Assembly: GCA_025997955.1 (NCBI GenBank)
Contig: BNVH01000016.1
Coordinates: forward strand, 1-48,646
From: Synergistales bacterium
GTDB taxonomy: Bacteria > Synergistota > Synergistia > Synergistales > Aminobacteriaceae
Direction: 5' to 3'
DNA: 48,646 nucleotides
Positions 1 through 8,921 of this stretch are shown piece after piece. Under the pieces are notes generated by a model. That model did not search any database, was not told where the DNA came from, and worked only from the letters and a program-made list of their open reading frames with translations. The position numbers and the translations under genes are program-made. The first letter of the stretch is position 1; each line of letters starts with the position of its first letter.

Positions 1-220
1 CCGCAAGTCACAAGAACGCTTTGCTTGTGTGAAATGCGGATACGAGAGTAACGCCGACGTAAACGCGGCAAGAAATATTTTGGCGGCTGGGCAAGCCGTG
101 TCTGTCTGTGGAGGATTGGGCGCAACAGTACCCGCCTGAGAAGCAGAAACCCGCCTGTGGCACACAGACCATCGTGTTGCCGATAGGAATCCCCTCACTT
201 TAGGGAGGGGAGGATGTCAA
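1..220 (+). mobile_element. IS200/IS605-family element, right end
   Basis: This is the 3' end of a transposon whose body lies outside the window. It carries the last codons of a TnpB (OrfB) gene followed by a GC-rich hairpin (CCCCTC at 191-196 pairing with GAGGGG at 205-210). It ends in TCAA at 217-220, the right-end cleavage tetranucleotide known for IS608-like members. Host DNA, the asdA coding sequence on the opposite strand, appears to resume at 221. The boundary at 220 is inferred from the hairpin, the TCAA and the asdA reading frame; no empty site is available for comparison. Confidence 0.75.
2..203 (+). pseudogene. tnpB: TnpB (OrfB) C-terminal fragment, probably frameshifted
   Basis: The frame starting at base 2 reads through the C-terminal zinc-ribbon half of TnpB, an RNA-guided nuclease associated with IS200/IS605 transposition. 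Visible are a CVKCGY knuckle and the NADVNAARNILAAG signature. This frame stops at 137-139. In the +1 frame from 138 the sequence continues EKQKPACGT...GIPSL and stops at 201-203 inside the terminal hairpin, which resembles how members of this family usually end. A one-base shift near 137 is therefore likely, although a natural early stop cannot be excluded. Only about 45 to 67 residues are in the window, so nothing can be said about the catalytic RuvC residues. Confidence 0.65.
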
Positions 221-1793
221 ATTCCTGATAATACTCATCAAGAACTATGTGCACGGCCTGCCCAATCTTCACATAGTCGAACTCGTTCAGGTTGGCGAGG
301 GATACGCGGAAGCCCGGGTCCGTCGTGCCAAAACCCGACGCAGGCAGAAGTACGGTGCCCGCCTCTTTGGCCAGACGGAAGAGAGCCTCGTTTGGTTTCA
401 GGCGTTTGGCTAACCAATCGCTGAAATCCTTGCCATAGATCTGCTCCGCTATAACGTCAAGCTCCAAAAGGTTGTAATAGTCTACGCTGTTGACGTTTTC
501 CACGTCTGTCACGCGTAGCTCCTTGTAAAGCCCTTCCTTGCGGTGCTTGATCAAACGCTTGACCGCCGTCTTGTAAGCGTCCTCGTAGTCCATCAGGGCA
601 AAGAGCGAGAAGAGCACCATCTGCACCTGGGCCGGCGTGGAGAGACCCGCCGTGTGGTTCAAGCCAACCGCGCGGCTTTCCGCCACTAACCTGTCTATAA
701 ATTTGATGCTCTCCGGATCCGGTGAAATCGAAGCATAACGATTGTTCAGCGCTTTTCTGGTCTGGGCCGGATGATTTTTGATTTTTTGGTCGATGGCGTT
801 GTCCTTGGCCAGAGCGATGACGCCAAGACGCCAGCCTGTCGCGCCGAAATATTTGGAATAGGAATAAACAAGGATAGTGTTTTGCGGGCATTTGGCGAAG
901 ATGGACTTGAAACTGTCCGCGAAAGTACCATAGACGTCGTCCGTCAGGACAATCAGGTCAGGCCGTTTTTCGATGATTTTAGCGAGGTACTCCAGCTTTT
1001 GGTCCGACATTTTGACGGAGGGAGGGTTGCTGGGGTTGACTAAGAAAAAGGCCTTTACCTTGGGGTCGAGCAGTTTATCTAAGCTCTCGTCGCTGAACTG
1101 CCAGTTGTCTTCATATTTTGCCACGACGTCTATTTCCACAAGGTCGTATTCGCGCAGACGGGGAATTTCCAGATACGGAGTGAAAATAGGCACGCCCAAC
1201 GCTATCGTGTCGCCCTTGCGCAAGATAAAGTTTTCTTCCAGCGCGTCAAAGACATAGGCCATAGCGGCAGTACCGCCCTCGACGGCGAAGATGTCGAACT
1301 CGCTCTTGAACGGCTCGCCACCGACCATTTCCTTTTTGATATACTGGCCGACGATCTTCTCGCTCATACTCAACATGCGGTCGGGGCTGGGATACATTAT
1401 GCCCAGGATGCCCTCGGTCATCTCATAGATAAAATCGGCGCAATTGTAACCCAGCTGATCTCTCACATAAGAGATGGCGTTTTGGATGAACTTGACGCCC
1501 ACACTGCCGCTTTTTTCATGAAGAAAGAGTTCCATGCGGGATTCGATGCCTTCTTTTCTGGGGAACCCGCCCAACCCTACCGTCAGATAGGAAAAACTCC
1601 TCTCCGCCTCCTGAAGCGCGAAATGTCCCCACTCGAAGAAAGCCTCTCTGGGAACGGTCGACAGGAAATTCGGATTGCCGCGTCCGGCATTGAGCATAAG
1701 GCTACCTTTCGAGTCCCGCGCGACCTCGATGAGTTTGTCTTTCAGTTCAAACGGGCTTAACTTGCTCACATCCCCCAAATTCATTTCCGCCAT
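195..1793 (-). CDS. asdA: Aspartate 4-decarboxylase (aspartate aminotransferase fold)
   Basis: PLP enzyme that converts L-aspartate to L-alanine and CO2 in the cytoplasm. The product is 532 residues, the family's usual length. The PLP lysine lies in SYSKYFGATGWRLG (about K314), and the N-terminal LSPFELKDKLIE and LNAGRGNPNFL blocks are typical of AsdA rather than of ordinary aminotransferases. The open frame extends to a TTG at 1853, but that start would overlap aspT. The ATG at 1791-1793 has AGGAGGA ten bases upstream and matches the family N-terminus, so I chose it. The gene follows aspT by 31 bp and is very likely co-transcribed with it. The last eight codons (FDILPSLK) and the stop lie in the right end of the adjacent IS element, so the native C-terminus was replaced. 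Confidence 0.93.
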   Translation of the reverse strand: MAEMNLGDVSKLSPFELKDKLIEVARDSKGSLMLNAGRGNPNFLSTVPREAFFEWGHFALQEAERSFSYLTVGLGGFPRKEGIESRMELFLHEKSGSVGVKFIQNAISYVRDQLGYNCADFIYEMTEGILGIMYPSPDRMLSMSEKIVGQYIKKEMVGGEPFKSEFDIFAVEGGTAAMAYVFDALEENFILRKGDTIALGVPIFTPYLEIPRLREYDLVEIDVVAKYEDNWQFSDESLDKLLDPKVKAFFLVNPSNPPSVKMSDQKLEYLAKIIEKRPDLIVLTDDVYGTFADSFKSIFAKCPQNTILVYSYSKYFGATGWRLGVIALAKDNAIDQKIKNHPAQTRKALNNRYASISPDPESIKFIDRLVAESRAVGLNHTAGLSTPAQVQMVLFSLFALMDYEDAYKTAVKRLIKHRKEGLYKELRVTDVENVNSVDYYNLLELDVIAEQIYGKDFSDWLAKRLKPNEALFRLAKEAGTVLLPASGFGTTDPGFRVSLANLNEFDYVKIGQAVHIVLDEYYQEFDILPSLK

Positions 1794-1824
1794 TTTACGT
1801 ACGTCCTCCTCGTTATAAGATTTT

Positions 1825-3531
1825 TTATACCAGCGCGACGATGAGCGAGCCAAGCAAGGTCAGGAACACATTGGCAAGCGCGTAGGTTATCGCGAATGGT
1901 ATCGTGGGCACGGAGTTTCCGGCCATGCCCAAGATTTGCCCGAAAGCCGGGTTGGCACTTCTGGAGCCCGTTAAAGAGCCCGCGAAAACCGCGGAATTTT
2001 TATAACCGAGCAGATAACGCCCGGCAAACATGGCGATCAAAAGCGGCAGGATGGTGACAACTAACCCGGCAACCAAGATAACAGCTCCCTGCGCTTTGAT
2101 GGTCGTAATCGCCTGTAGGCCGGAATCCAAGCCGACCACCGCGACAAAACCGGCCAGACCGAAATCCTTCAAGAACTGCGACGCGCTGCCTGGTATCGTG
2201 CCGCCCCAATTGGGGCGTTTCCCTTTAAGCCAGCCAAAAAACAGACCGGACAGGAGAACGCCACCGCCGCTGCCGAGGGTCAGGGGGATATCGCCCAATT
2301 TTACCGAGGCCATGCCTATCAAAAGACCGCAGACAATGCCGATACTCGTCAGGATAAGGTCTGTCTTATTGCTGGGGATGATGGGATGCCCCGCGTAACC
2401 GACGGCCTTTCTGACGTCCTCCTCCGAGCCATACAGCTTGATGATGTCGTTGGCCATCAGATGACCGTCGCCGCGCAGGTCAAGTTCTTTGCCATCCCTG
2501 GCGACCGAGAGGATATAGACGCCATGCCTAATTTCATCCTTCATCTTGCCATTGATGTCCGCGAAAGACACCTGAAAAAGCTCCTTGTTGGAGACGATGA
2601 CCTCCTGGGTTTTCATCACGATATCCATGTCCGCGCGCGCGTTCAGTTCCACGCCTATGCCGCCGGCCAAGGCGGTGATGGCGTCGCGTTGGCCTACAAG
2701 CAGCACTATGTCGTCTTTCTTCAAGTTCAAGTCGGGGCTGATATGCAAAAAAGAATTGCCCCTTTTCACCTTTTCCACCGTGACGGGAAGATTCCCTACG
2801 CTGTCTTCTAGCGCTTGCACAGTTGAGAAATTATCGCTTCCCATTCGGTAGACGCGTCCAACTAACCTGTGCAGCGCTTGAGACTCCTCCGGCCCAAGGA
2901 TAGCGCCGTGGCTCGCCGTGGCTTCTTCCTCCACAGCCGCGTCCCTCAAACTCTTGCCCATGAATTTGGGCAGAATATTGGCGCAGACGATAATCGCCCC
3001 CAGCGTGCCGAATATATAGGTGACGGCATAACCCACGCCGACGTTGGCGGTATAGAGCTTCACTTCTTCGGCGGACAGCCCCAGCTTGCCGATGGCGTCG
3101 GCGGCGACGCCCATGATCGCGGACTGGGTGAGCCCGCCCGCCGCGATGCCCGCGGCAATGCCCTTGTCGAGATGCAAAAACTTGGCCAGCGCCACCACCG
3201 TGATCAAGGCGGATATAGCCACGATCAAAGCTAGAGCCACTTCTCGCAGAGTTTTTTTGCCGAGGGAGCGGAAAAACTGCGGCCCGCTTTCAAAACCCAC
3301 CGCGAAGATAAAAATTGCAAAAAGAATGTTCTTCACGGAGTTGTCCACGCTGACCCCCAACTGACTCACCGCTACGCCTACCAGCAAAGAACCAGCGACG
3401 CCGCCCAGACGGAAAGATCCAAAGGGGATGGAGCCGATGGCAAAACCCAAAGCCAGAGATACAAAGATAGCTATTTCCGGGGATTTTGAGAATAAACTAT
3501 GTACAGTTGCTATTACAGTCTCCATCTCCAT
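1825..3531 (-). CDS. aspT: Aspartate:alanine antiporter AspT
   Basis: Inner-membrane exchanger (AAE family) that imports aspartate in return for alanine. With AsdA it forms a decarboxylation cycle that consumes a cytoplasmic proton and so generates proton-motive force. The 568-residue protein has the family layout: an N-terminal block of membrane helices (roughly residues 15-190), a cytoplasmic region with two TrkA-C-like domains (roughly 215-380, including a KRGNSFLHISPDLNLKKDD stretch), and a second helix block with glycine-rich motifs such as GLDSGLQA and GSLTGSRSANPAFG. The ATG at 3529-3531 has AGGAGG eight bases upstream. It is the first gene of a two-gene unit with asdA. Confidence 0.93.
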   Translation of the reverse strand: MEMETVIATVHSLFSKSPEIAIFVSLALGFAIGSIPFGSFRLGGVAGSLLVGVAVSQLGVSVDNSVKNILFAIFIFAVGFESGPQFFRSLGKKTLREVALALIVAISALITVVALAKFLHLDKGIAAGIAAGGLTQSAIMGVAADAIGKLGLSAEEVKLYTANVGVGYAVTYIFGTLGAIIVCANILPKFMGKSLRDAAVEEEATASHGAILGPEESQALHRLVGRVYRMGSDNFSTVQALEDSVGNLPVTVEKVKRGNSFLHISPDLNLKKDDIVLLVGQRDAITALAGGIGVELNARADMDIVMKTQEVIVSNKELFQVSFADINGKMKDEIRHGVYILSVARDGKELDLRGDGHLMANDIIKLYGSEEDVRKAVGYAGHPIIPSNKTDLILTSIGIVCGLLIGMASVKLGDIPLTLGSGGGVLLSGLFFGWLKGKRPNWGGTIPGSASQFLKDFGLAGFVAVVGLDSGLQAITTIKAQGAVILVAGLVVTILPLLIAMFAGRYLLGYKNSAVFAGSLTGSRSANPAFGQILGMAGNSVPTIPFAITYALANVFLTLLGSLIVALV

Positions 3532-3587
3532 ACGAACTACCTCCTAAAATTAGTGATTATATTGCATGTCATCGTATTTATTAGATT

Positions 3588-3616
3588 AGTGTATAGTATT
3601 CTGAATTATCAGTCAA
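3588..3616 (-). promoter_or_regulatory. Probable promoter of aspT-asdA
   Basis: On the minus strand a TTGACT -35 box (3611-3616) is followed after 17 bp by TACACT (3588-3593), within a very AT-rich 131-bp gap between the ABC gene and aspT. The leader to the aspT start would be about 50 nt. Called by eye from the consensus only. Confidence 0.5.
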
Positions 3617-3662
3617 TAATAATTATACATAAGAACTTATTTAATATTTTTGCAACCGGGCA

Positions 3663-5450
3663 TTAACCAACCGCCGCTCCGCTCTGGAGATCGCTCACCC
3701 TGCGATAGACGCCGCCCTTTGACATCAGCTCGCTTGGGGCGCCGGTCTCGGCCACGCGTCCGTCTTCTAAAACCACCACAAAGTCGGCCTCGGACAGTGA
3801 GGCTATCCTGTGCGAGATTATTATGGCGCTTACGTCTTTGAGGCGCGACCTTAGGTTTGAACGGATTTTGGCGTCAGTATCGGCGTCGACGGCTGAGAGA
3901 GAGTCGTCGAATATCAGTATGGGAGTGCTCTTGAGCAGAGCGCGGGCCATAGCCACGCGCCCCTTTTGCCCGCCGGAGAGAGTAACGCCGCGCTCGCCGA
4001 TAAGGGAGTCGTACCCGTCGGCAAAGCCCTCGATGCTTTCATCGACATGTGCCTGCGCGGCCGCCGCCTTTATTTCGCTAATAGAATACCCATCCCTCAA
4101 AGACGCGATATTCTCTTTTATCGTGCGGGAGAACAAAAACGGCTCTTGCAGGACGACGCCTATATTCGCTCTTAGGCAAGCGCGCTTGAAGCGTTTTATG
4201 TCACGTCCGCCTATGCGTATTGTCCCGTTTCCCTCCTCTAAGTCGTGAAGCCTGCAAAGAAGGTGCGCTATCGTGCTCTTGCCCGAGCCAGTGGAGCCGA
4301 GTATTCCGAGCGTCGAGCCGCGTTTTACGGTGAACGACACGCCGCGCAGGACGGGGTGGTCTTTATCATACGAAAACGATACGTTGTCGAACTCTATATC
4401 GCCGTCGGGCAATATGTCGAGCGCGTCAGGCTCCTCTCTCTCAATTGGCGCGTTTAAGATTTCGCCTATACGCGAACACGAGGCGCCCGCCTTGCCGGCC
4501 TCGGAGAGCAGACGCCCAAGGCCGCGCACTGGCCATATTATCATTGAGTTGTAGGATAAAAACAACACGAACTCACCGGGCGTCAAGCGAGAATGCATGG
4601 CCTCATAGACGCCGGCCGCGCATATCGCTACCATCTGAAGGCCCGTCAGAAGGTCTCCAAGCCCCCAGTAGACGCTCAGACGCCGCCCAAGCCTTATCCA
4701 TATATCGGCAAAGGCGCGGTTTTGCGCGTCAAACTTACCGGCCTCGCGCCTCTCGCCCCCAAACGCGCGCACCACGCGGACGCCCGTAAAATTCTCCTGG
4801 GCTATCGACAAAAGCCGCCCCTCCGCTTCGTCCGCCTCAAGGTAGCCGGGGGACAGGGTGCGGAGGAATATGAGCGAGCAGACGAATATCACGGCGATAA
4901 AAAATAGCGACACAAAAGACAGCGCGGTGTTCACTCCAAACAAAACGGAGTAGGCGAACACTATCAGGACCGCGGCGCGGACGACTTCGACCGACTGAGT
5001 GGCTACGAAGTTTCGGATTATATCTACGTCGGACGTACATCTTTGTATTATGTCGCCGGTCTGTATGCCTATATGCCACGAGTATGGAAGCATTTGGATG
5101 CGCGAAAACAGCGCCACGCGGAGACGCTTGATAAAGCCCTCCGCGGCCATAGAAAGGGTTTTTTGGGAGGCGAGGCTGAAAACCCCTCCGACTATCGCCA
5201 CGCCTATCACAAAGACCGCTATCAGCAAGTCGTTTTCGGCAAACGCCGCGTCCAAGTTGACGCCAAGTAGGCTAAAATCAATCTTGCCCGGCACGCCTAT
5301 TATGCTGTCCACGACAAAACGTATCGTCCAGGGCAGCAGAAAATTACAAAAAACAGCCGCGAACATCGCGCATAGGGAAATAACGTAAAGAAACCCGCTC
5401 TCGCGGGAAATCCCCCACAGCAAAACAAGGGGGCGCGTTTCTTTTTCCAT
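3663..5450 (-). CDS. ABC exporter, fused membrane and ATPase domains
   Basis: Half-transporter of 595 residues: an N-terminal six-helix exporter domain (about 15-315) and a C-terminal ATPase domain. Visible are Walker A GSTGSGKST (about 385-393), Q-loop VVLQEP, signature LSGGQKGR, Walker B ILIFDDS and the switch histidine in IIISHR (about 547). The residue after the Walker B aspartate is Asp instead of the catalytic Glu. This is typical of the weak site in heterodimeric exporters such as BmrC or MdlA, but no partner half lies in the window. The substrate is unknown. The ATG at 5448-5450 has AAGGAGC ten bases upstream; the TTG at 5459 lies almost on that site and is less likely. The gene stands alone, divergent from the larA-like gene. 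Confidence 0.88.
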   Translation of the reverse strand: MEKETRPLVLLWGISRESGFLYVISLCAMFAAVFCNFLLPWTIRFVVDSIIGVPGKIDFSLLGVNLDAAFAENDLLIAVFVIGVAIVGGVFSLASQKTLSMAAEGFIKRLRVALFSRIQMLPYSWHIGIQTGDIIQRCTSDVDIIRNFVATQSVEVVRAAVLIVFAYSVLFGVNTALSFVSLFFIAVIFVCSLIFLRTLSPGYLEADEAEGRLLSIAQENFTGVRVVRAFGGERREAGKFDAQNRAFADIWIRLGRRLSVYWGLGDLLTGLQMVAICAAGVYEAMHSRLTPGEFVLFLSYNSMIIWPVRGLGRLLSEAGKAGASCSRIGEILNAPIEREEPDALDILPDGDIEFDNVSFSYDKDHPVLRGVSFTVKRGSTLGILGSTGSGKSTIAHLLCRLHDLEEGNGTIRIGGRDIKRFKRACLRANIGVVLQEPFLFSRTIKENIASLRDGYSISEIKAAAAQAHVDESIEGFADGYDSLIGERGVTLSGGQKGRVAMARALLKSTPILIFDDSLSAVDADTDAKIRSNLRSRLKDVSAIIISHRIASLSEADFVVVLEDGRVAETGAPSELMSKGGVYRRVSDLQSGAAVG

Positions 5451-5600
5451 TGGCTTCAAAGCTCCTTTATGCTCCTTTTGTAAAATATCGCAGGGATTTT
5501 AGCTAATTACTCTACAAAACAAATAATTCTGTTAAAATTATAGACTATTCATTACAAATTCATTTTATGTAAATTCATTTAGAGCAAGGAGGAAATAATT

Positions 5601-6890
5601 TTGGGCGTATATAGTTTGAAATTCGGTAAGGGCGTTTTCGATATAGATGTTCCGGACTCGCGTCTTTTGGGCGTTTTGAACAGTTACGAAAAAAAGCAAG
5701 CGGCCACGGAACAGGCGGCGGTTCTCGAAGCTCTTGAGAATCCGATAGAGTCCGCGCGTCTGCGGGACAAGGTGAAGCCCGGCGAGACGGTCTGCGTCGT
5801 GATGTGCGACTTCACCCGCTCTTGGCAGCATCCGGCCGTGTACTTGCCGCTCGTAGTGGACGAGATAAAAAAGGGCGGGGTCAGGGACGAAGATATTTTT
5901 TTCCTCGTCGGCACTGGGACGCACAGGGGGCATTCGGAGGACGAGCACAAACTGCTCTTGGGCGAGTTGTGGGGCAAATACAAAGTCTACGATCACAACA
6001 GCTGGACCGACCCAATGACCGACTTTGGCAAGACGAGCTACGGTACGCCTGTAAAACTCAACAAGCGAGCCACGGACGCCGACCACGTTGTCCTGACCGG
6101 CGCTATAATCTACCACTTTATGCCAGGCTGGAGCGGCGGGAGAAAGGCCGTGCTGCCCGGCATATCCTCTTACGAAACGGTGCAGGCCAACCACAAGCTC
6201 TCGCTACAGCCAGAAGAGGGCTCGGGGCGCAACTGGGCATGCAACAGCGGCATATTGGAGGGAAACGTGCTTCACCTTGATATGGTGGAGGCGGCGGCCA
6301 AGCTGAACCCCACGTTTTTGATGAACGTCATTATGGGCGCGGACGGAAAAATCGGCTGGGCCGTAGCGGGGCACTGGCAAAAGGCTCACGAGGCCGGAAT
6401 AAGGTTAGTGGACAGCGTCGACAAGGTCTTTATACCGGAGCAGGGAGACCTCGTCATCTCCTCAGCTGTCGGATACCCCAAGGACCTGAACCTCTACCAG
6501 TCCACAAAGGCGCTCTTCAACGCCGAGCCGGCCGTGAAGAGCGGCGGCTCAATAGTCATAGTGGCCGAGTGCGCCGAGGGCTACGGCAACGAGGAAATGC
6601 AGACGATGCTCCAGAAATACAAAAATTCAACCGAACGCGAAGTAGAGCTGCGACGTGAGTTTACTATAGCGAAGTACGTCGGCTACTGCGCCGGCAACAG
6701 CGCCGAGCGATTTGACTTTCACTTGGTCACAAGTATGGACCCGGCGACTTTGGCCGGCACGGGCATAAAGGTCTCGAAGACGCTCGATGAAGCCCTTAAA
6801 AAAATTTACGCCGCGCGCGGGGAAAATCTCAAAACTTGGCTCATGCCGAGGGGCGCCTACACGCTCGCCGAGCTGTGTACAAAAAATTGA
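5601..6890 (+). CDS. larA: LarA-family (nickel-pincer) lactate racemase-like protein
   Basis: 429-residue member of the LarA/DUF2088 family. In the characterised enzyme, LarA interconverts D- and L-lactate with a nickel pincer-nucleotide cofactor. The residues that hold the cofactor and do catalysis there (H108, H174, K184, H200) have counterparts here at H108 (GTGTHRG), H172 (YHFMPGWSGG), K182 (GGRKAVLPG) and H198 (QANHKL). The cofactor-making genes larB, larC and larE are not in the window. LarA homologues act on several 2-hydroxy acids, so the substrate is open. The start is a TTG at 5601 with AAGGAGG eight bases upstream. The next gene, an aminotransferase, starts 18 bp downstream, which suggests a joint pathway. 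Confidence 0.82.
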   Translation: MGVYSLKFGKGVFDIDVPDSRLLGVLNSYEKKQAATEQAAVLEALENPIESARLRDKVKPGETVCVVMCDFTRSWQHPAVYLPLVVDEIKKGGVRDEDIFFLVGTGTHRGHSEDEHKLLLGELWGKYKVYDHNSWTDPMTDFGKTSYGTPVKLNKRATDADHVVLTGAIIYHFMPGWSGGRKAVLPGISSYETVQANHKLSLQPEEGSGRNWACNSGILEGNVLHLDMVEAAAKLNPTFLMNVIMGADGKIGWAVAGHWQKAHEAGIRLVDSVDKVFIPEQGDLVISSAVGYPKDLNLYQSTKALFNAEPAVKSGGSIVIVAECAEGYGNEEMQTMLQKYKNSTEREVELRREFTIAKYVGYCAGNSAERFDFHLVTSMDPATLAGTGIKVSKTLDEALKKIYAARGENLKTWLMPRGAYTLAELCTKN

Positions 6891-6908
6891 ACGAGGAGTG
6901 ATTTATGT

Positions 6909-8060
6909 ATGAGCATTAAATTCGCGACCGCCTACGCCAACCCTCAGCCCTCCGGGATGGTGAAGATATTCCAGGCCATAGAGAAAATGGACGGGGTATT
7001 GAACCTCAGCATAGGCGAACCCGACTTCGACACGGAGCCTGACATAATCGACGCGGCGAGCAAGGCCGCTCACGCCGGTTTCACGCACTATCCGCCCCTG
7101 CAGGGCTTTTTGGACGCCAGGGAGGCCGTATGCGACTACTGGAAGCGCCACCATAAGTTGGAAAGTACGCCCGACGAGGTTTTGTTCACCGCCGGGGCCA
7201 TTCAGATTTCCTACCTCGTCATGCAGGCGCTGCTTGACAAGGGGGACGAGGTTATACTCATAGAGCCGTATTTTGGGCCCTACAGCATGCAGGTCAAAAG
7301 CTGCGGCGGCGTGCCGGTGCCCATAAAGACCACGGAGGAAAACGGCTTCGCCCCCACGAAGGCGGATCTGGAAAAGGCGATAACGCCGCGCACCAAGGTC
7401 ATTCTGCTGAACTCCCCCTGCAACCCCTCGGGCCGCGTCATACCACGCAAGCAACTCGAAGATATAGCCGGCTTGGCGGCCAAGCACGACATTTTCGTGG
7501 TGAGCGACGAGATATACGAGTCGCTTGTCTATAAGGGAGAGCATACGGCTTTCGCCACGCTGCCCGGCATGAAAGAGCGCACGCTTACGATGTGCGGCCT
7601 TTCAAAGAGCTACTGTATGACGGGTTGGCGCGCGGGATACGCCATAGCCCCGGCCGCTTTGACCAATCTGCTCATGATAATCTCGGCAAACGAGACCTAC
7701 GGCCTCAACACTCTAGCGCAAAAAGGCGGCGCTTACGCCCTCAACACTCAGGACGCGAAATTGATTGAGCGCAAAAAGATATTCATAGACCGCATGAACA
7801 CGACGGTGGCGCGCCTCAATAAAATGAAGGGGATAACCTGCGCCTCGCCGGAGGGCGCGTTCTACCTCTTCCCAAATATAAAGGGCACCGGCTATACGAG
7901 CGAGGACTTTGTGTGGAAACTGCTTGAGGGCGCCAAGGTCGGCACAATTCCCGGCAACGCTTTCGGCGCGAGCGGAGAGGGCTATATCCGCATAGCTTGC
8001 ACTCAGTCCATAGATGTACTGAACAAGGCAATGGACAGGATGGAAAAATTTTTAGGATAA
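6909..8060 (+). CDS. Class I/II PLP aminotransferase
   Basis: 383-residue fold-type I aminotransferase of the aspartate/aromatic group. The PLP lysine is in GLSKSYCMTGW (about K233). The substrate-binding SIGEPDFDT, the NSPCNPSG block and the SDEIYESLVY block are in the usual order. The ATG at 6909 follows GAGGAGTG by about ten bases. An overlapping ATG at 6905 is out of frame. It is co-directional with the LarA-like gene, 18 bp apart, and followed by a strong hairpin. A joint pathway through a 2-keto acid (racemised hydroxy acid to keto acid to amino acid) is plausible but is inference. The substrate cannot be fixed from the sequence. Confidence 0.88.
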   Translation: MSIKFATAYANPQPSGMVKIFQAIEKMDGVLNLSIGEPDFDTEPDIIDAASKAAHAGFTHYPPLQGFLDAREAVCDYWKRHHKLESTPDEVLFTAGAIQISYLVMQALLDKGDEVILIEPYFGPYSMQVKSCGGVPVPIKTTEENGFAPTKADLEKAITPRTKVILLNSPCNPSGRVIPRKQLEDIAGLAAKHDIFVVSDEIYESLVYKGEHTAFATLPGMKERTLTMCGLSKSYCMTGWRAGYAIAPAALTNLLMIISANETYGLNTLAQKGGAYALNTQDAKLIERKKIFIDRMNTTVARLNKMKGITCASPEGAFYLFPNIKGTGYTSEDFVWKLLEGAKVGTIPGNAFGASGEGYIRIACTQSIDVLNKAMDRMEKFLG

Positions 8061-8068
8061 GACAGCGC

Positions 8069-8093
8069 AAGGGCGGCCGATTCGGCCGCCCTT
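8069..8093. terminator. Bidirectional terminator between the aminotransferase gene and trpA
   Basis: Perfect 11-bp GC-rich stem (AAGGGCGGCCG at 8069-8079 with CGGCCGCCCTT at 8083-8093) and a 3-nt loop. It lies between two convergent stop codons. T runs are short on both sides, so efficiency is uncertain. Confidence 0.75.
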
Positions 8094-8108
8094 TAGAATT
8101 TTAAAAAT

Positions 8109-8918
8109 CTACGCCACAGTAGCGGCCTTCATGGACTTGACGAACTGAGCGAGACGCGCGCAAGTTTTTTGATCGTCTCCTAAGTTGTCGGCTATTATGG
8201 AGACGGTCGCGGAGCCGGCTATCGCGCCGTCCGCGCCGGCTTTCAGACACGCCTTGACGTGCTCCGGGCGCGAGATGCCGAAACCCACTACGACAGGCGC
8301 GGAGCCAGCTTCTTTTAGGAGCGTTATTTTAGACGATAGAGGCGCTGTCATCTCCCGCTCCGCGCCAGTCACCCCGGCTCTCCCCAGAAAATATACGTAA
8401 CCCTTCGATATCTTGGCTATCTCGCGCAGTTTCGCGTCGTCGGCGTTCGGCGGGACGATGAACACCGAGTCCACTCCGGCGGCGTTTGCGAACGTCGTAA
8501 AAGAGTCGGACGACAGAGCCGGAACGTCGGCCACGAGCACGGAGTCAACGCCGCACTCAAGCGCGCGCGCGTAAAACCGCTCCATACCCCTGCCAAGCAC
8601 AAGGTTGGCGTAGACAAGCAGACCGAAGGGAATATCCGGGTGCCTTTTTCGTGCTCTCGCCAAGACATCCAAGCAAGCGTCGGTGGTCGAGCCCGCGTTT
8701 AGCGCCCTATTTGCGGCGGCCTGAATGACTACGCCGTCCGCCACGGGGTCGGAAAAGGGTAGACCGAGCTCAAGGGCGTCGGCGCCGCTTTCTATAAGCG
8801 TCTCGATAACGGCCTCGCTTTTTTCTATAGAGGGGTCGCCTATCGTTACGAACGGTATAAACGCTCCCTCGCCTTTTGTCTTTAATTTCGCGAACATGTC
8901 TTCATATCGGCTGCTCAT
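8109..8918 (-). CDS. trpA: Tryptophan synthase alpha subunit
   Basis: 269-residue TIM-barrel protein that cleaves indole-3-glycerol phosphate to indole and glyceraldehyde 3-phosphate and passes indole to TrpB. Family motifs seen are FVTIGDPS, the catalytic-Glu region ALELGLPFSDPVADG, and GFGISRPEHV with GADGAIAGSA near the phosphate site. Last gene of the trp operon, 3 bp downstream of trpB, followed by the hairpin at 8069-8093. Confidence 0.95.
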   Translation of the reverse strand: MSSRYEDMFAKLKTKGEGAFIPFVTIGDPSIEKSEAVIETLIESGADALELGLPFSDPVADGVVIQAAANRALNAGSTTDACLDVLARARKRHPDIPFGLLVYANLVLGRGMERFYARALECGVDSVLVADVPALSSDSFTTFANAAGVDSVFIVPPNADDAKLREIAKISKGYVYFLGRAGVTGAEREMTAPLSSKITLLKEAGSAPVVVGFGISRPEHVKACLKAGADGAIAGSATVSIIADNLGDDQKTCARLAQFVKSMKAATVA

Positions 8919-8921
8919 CTC

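Noticed and set aside
1794..1853. Longer AsdA start at the TTG at 1853
   Set aside because: It would overlap aspT, has no ribosome site, and adds 20 residues not typical of the family; the ATG at 1793 has AGGAGGA at good distance.
2386..3364. Plus-strand open frames inside aspT
   Set aside because: They are shadows of a gene with clear membrane and TrkA-C motifs and a good ribosome site on the other strand.
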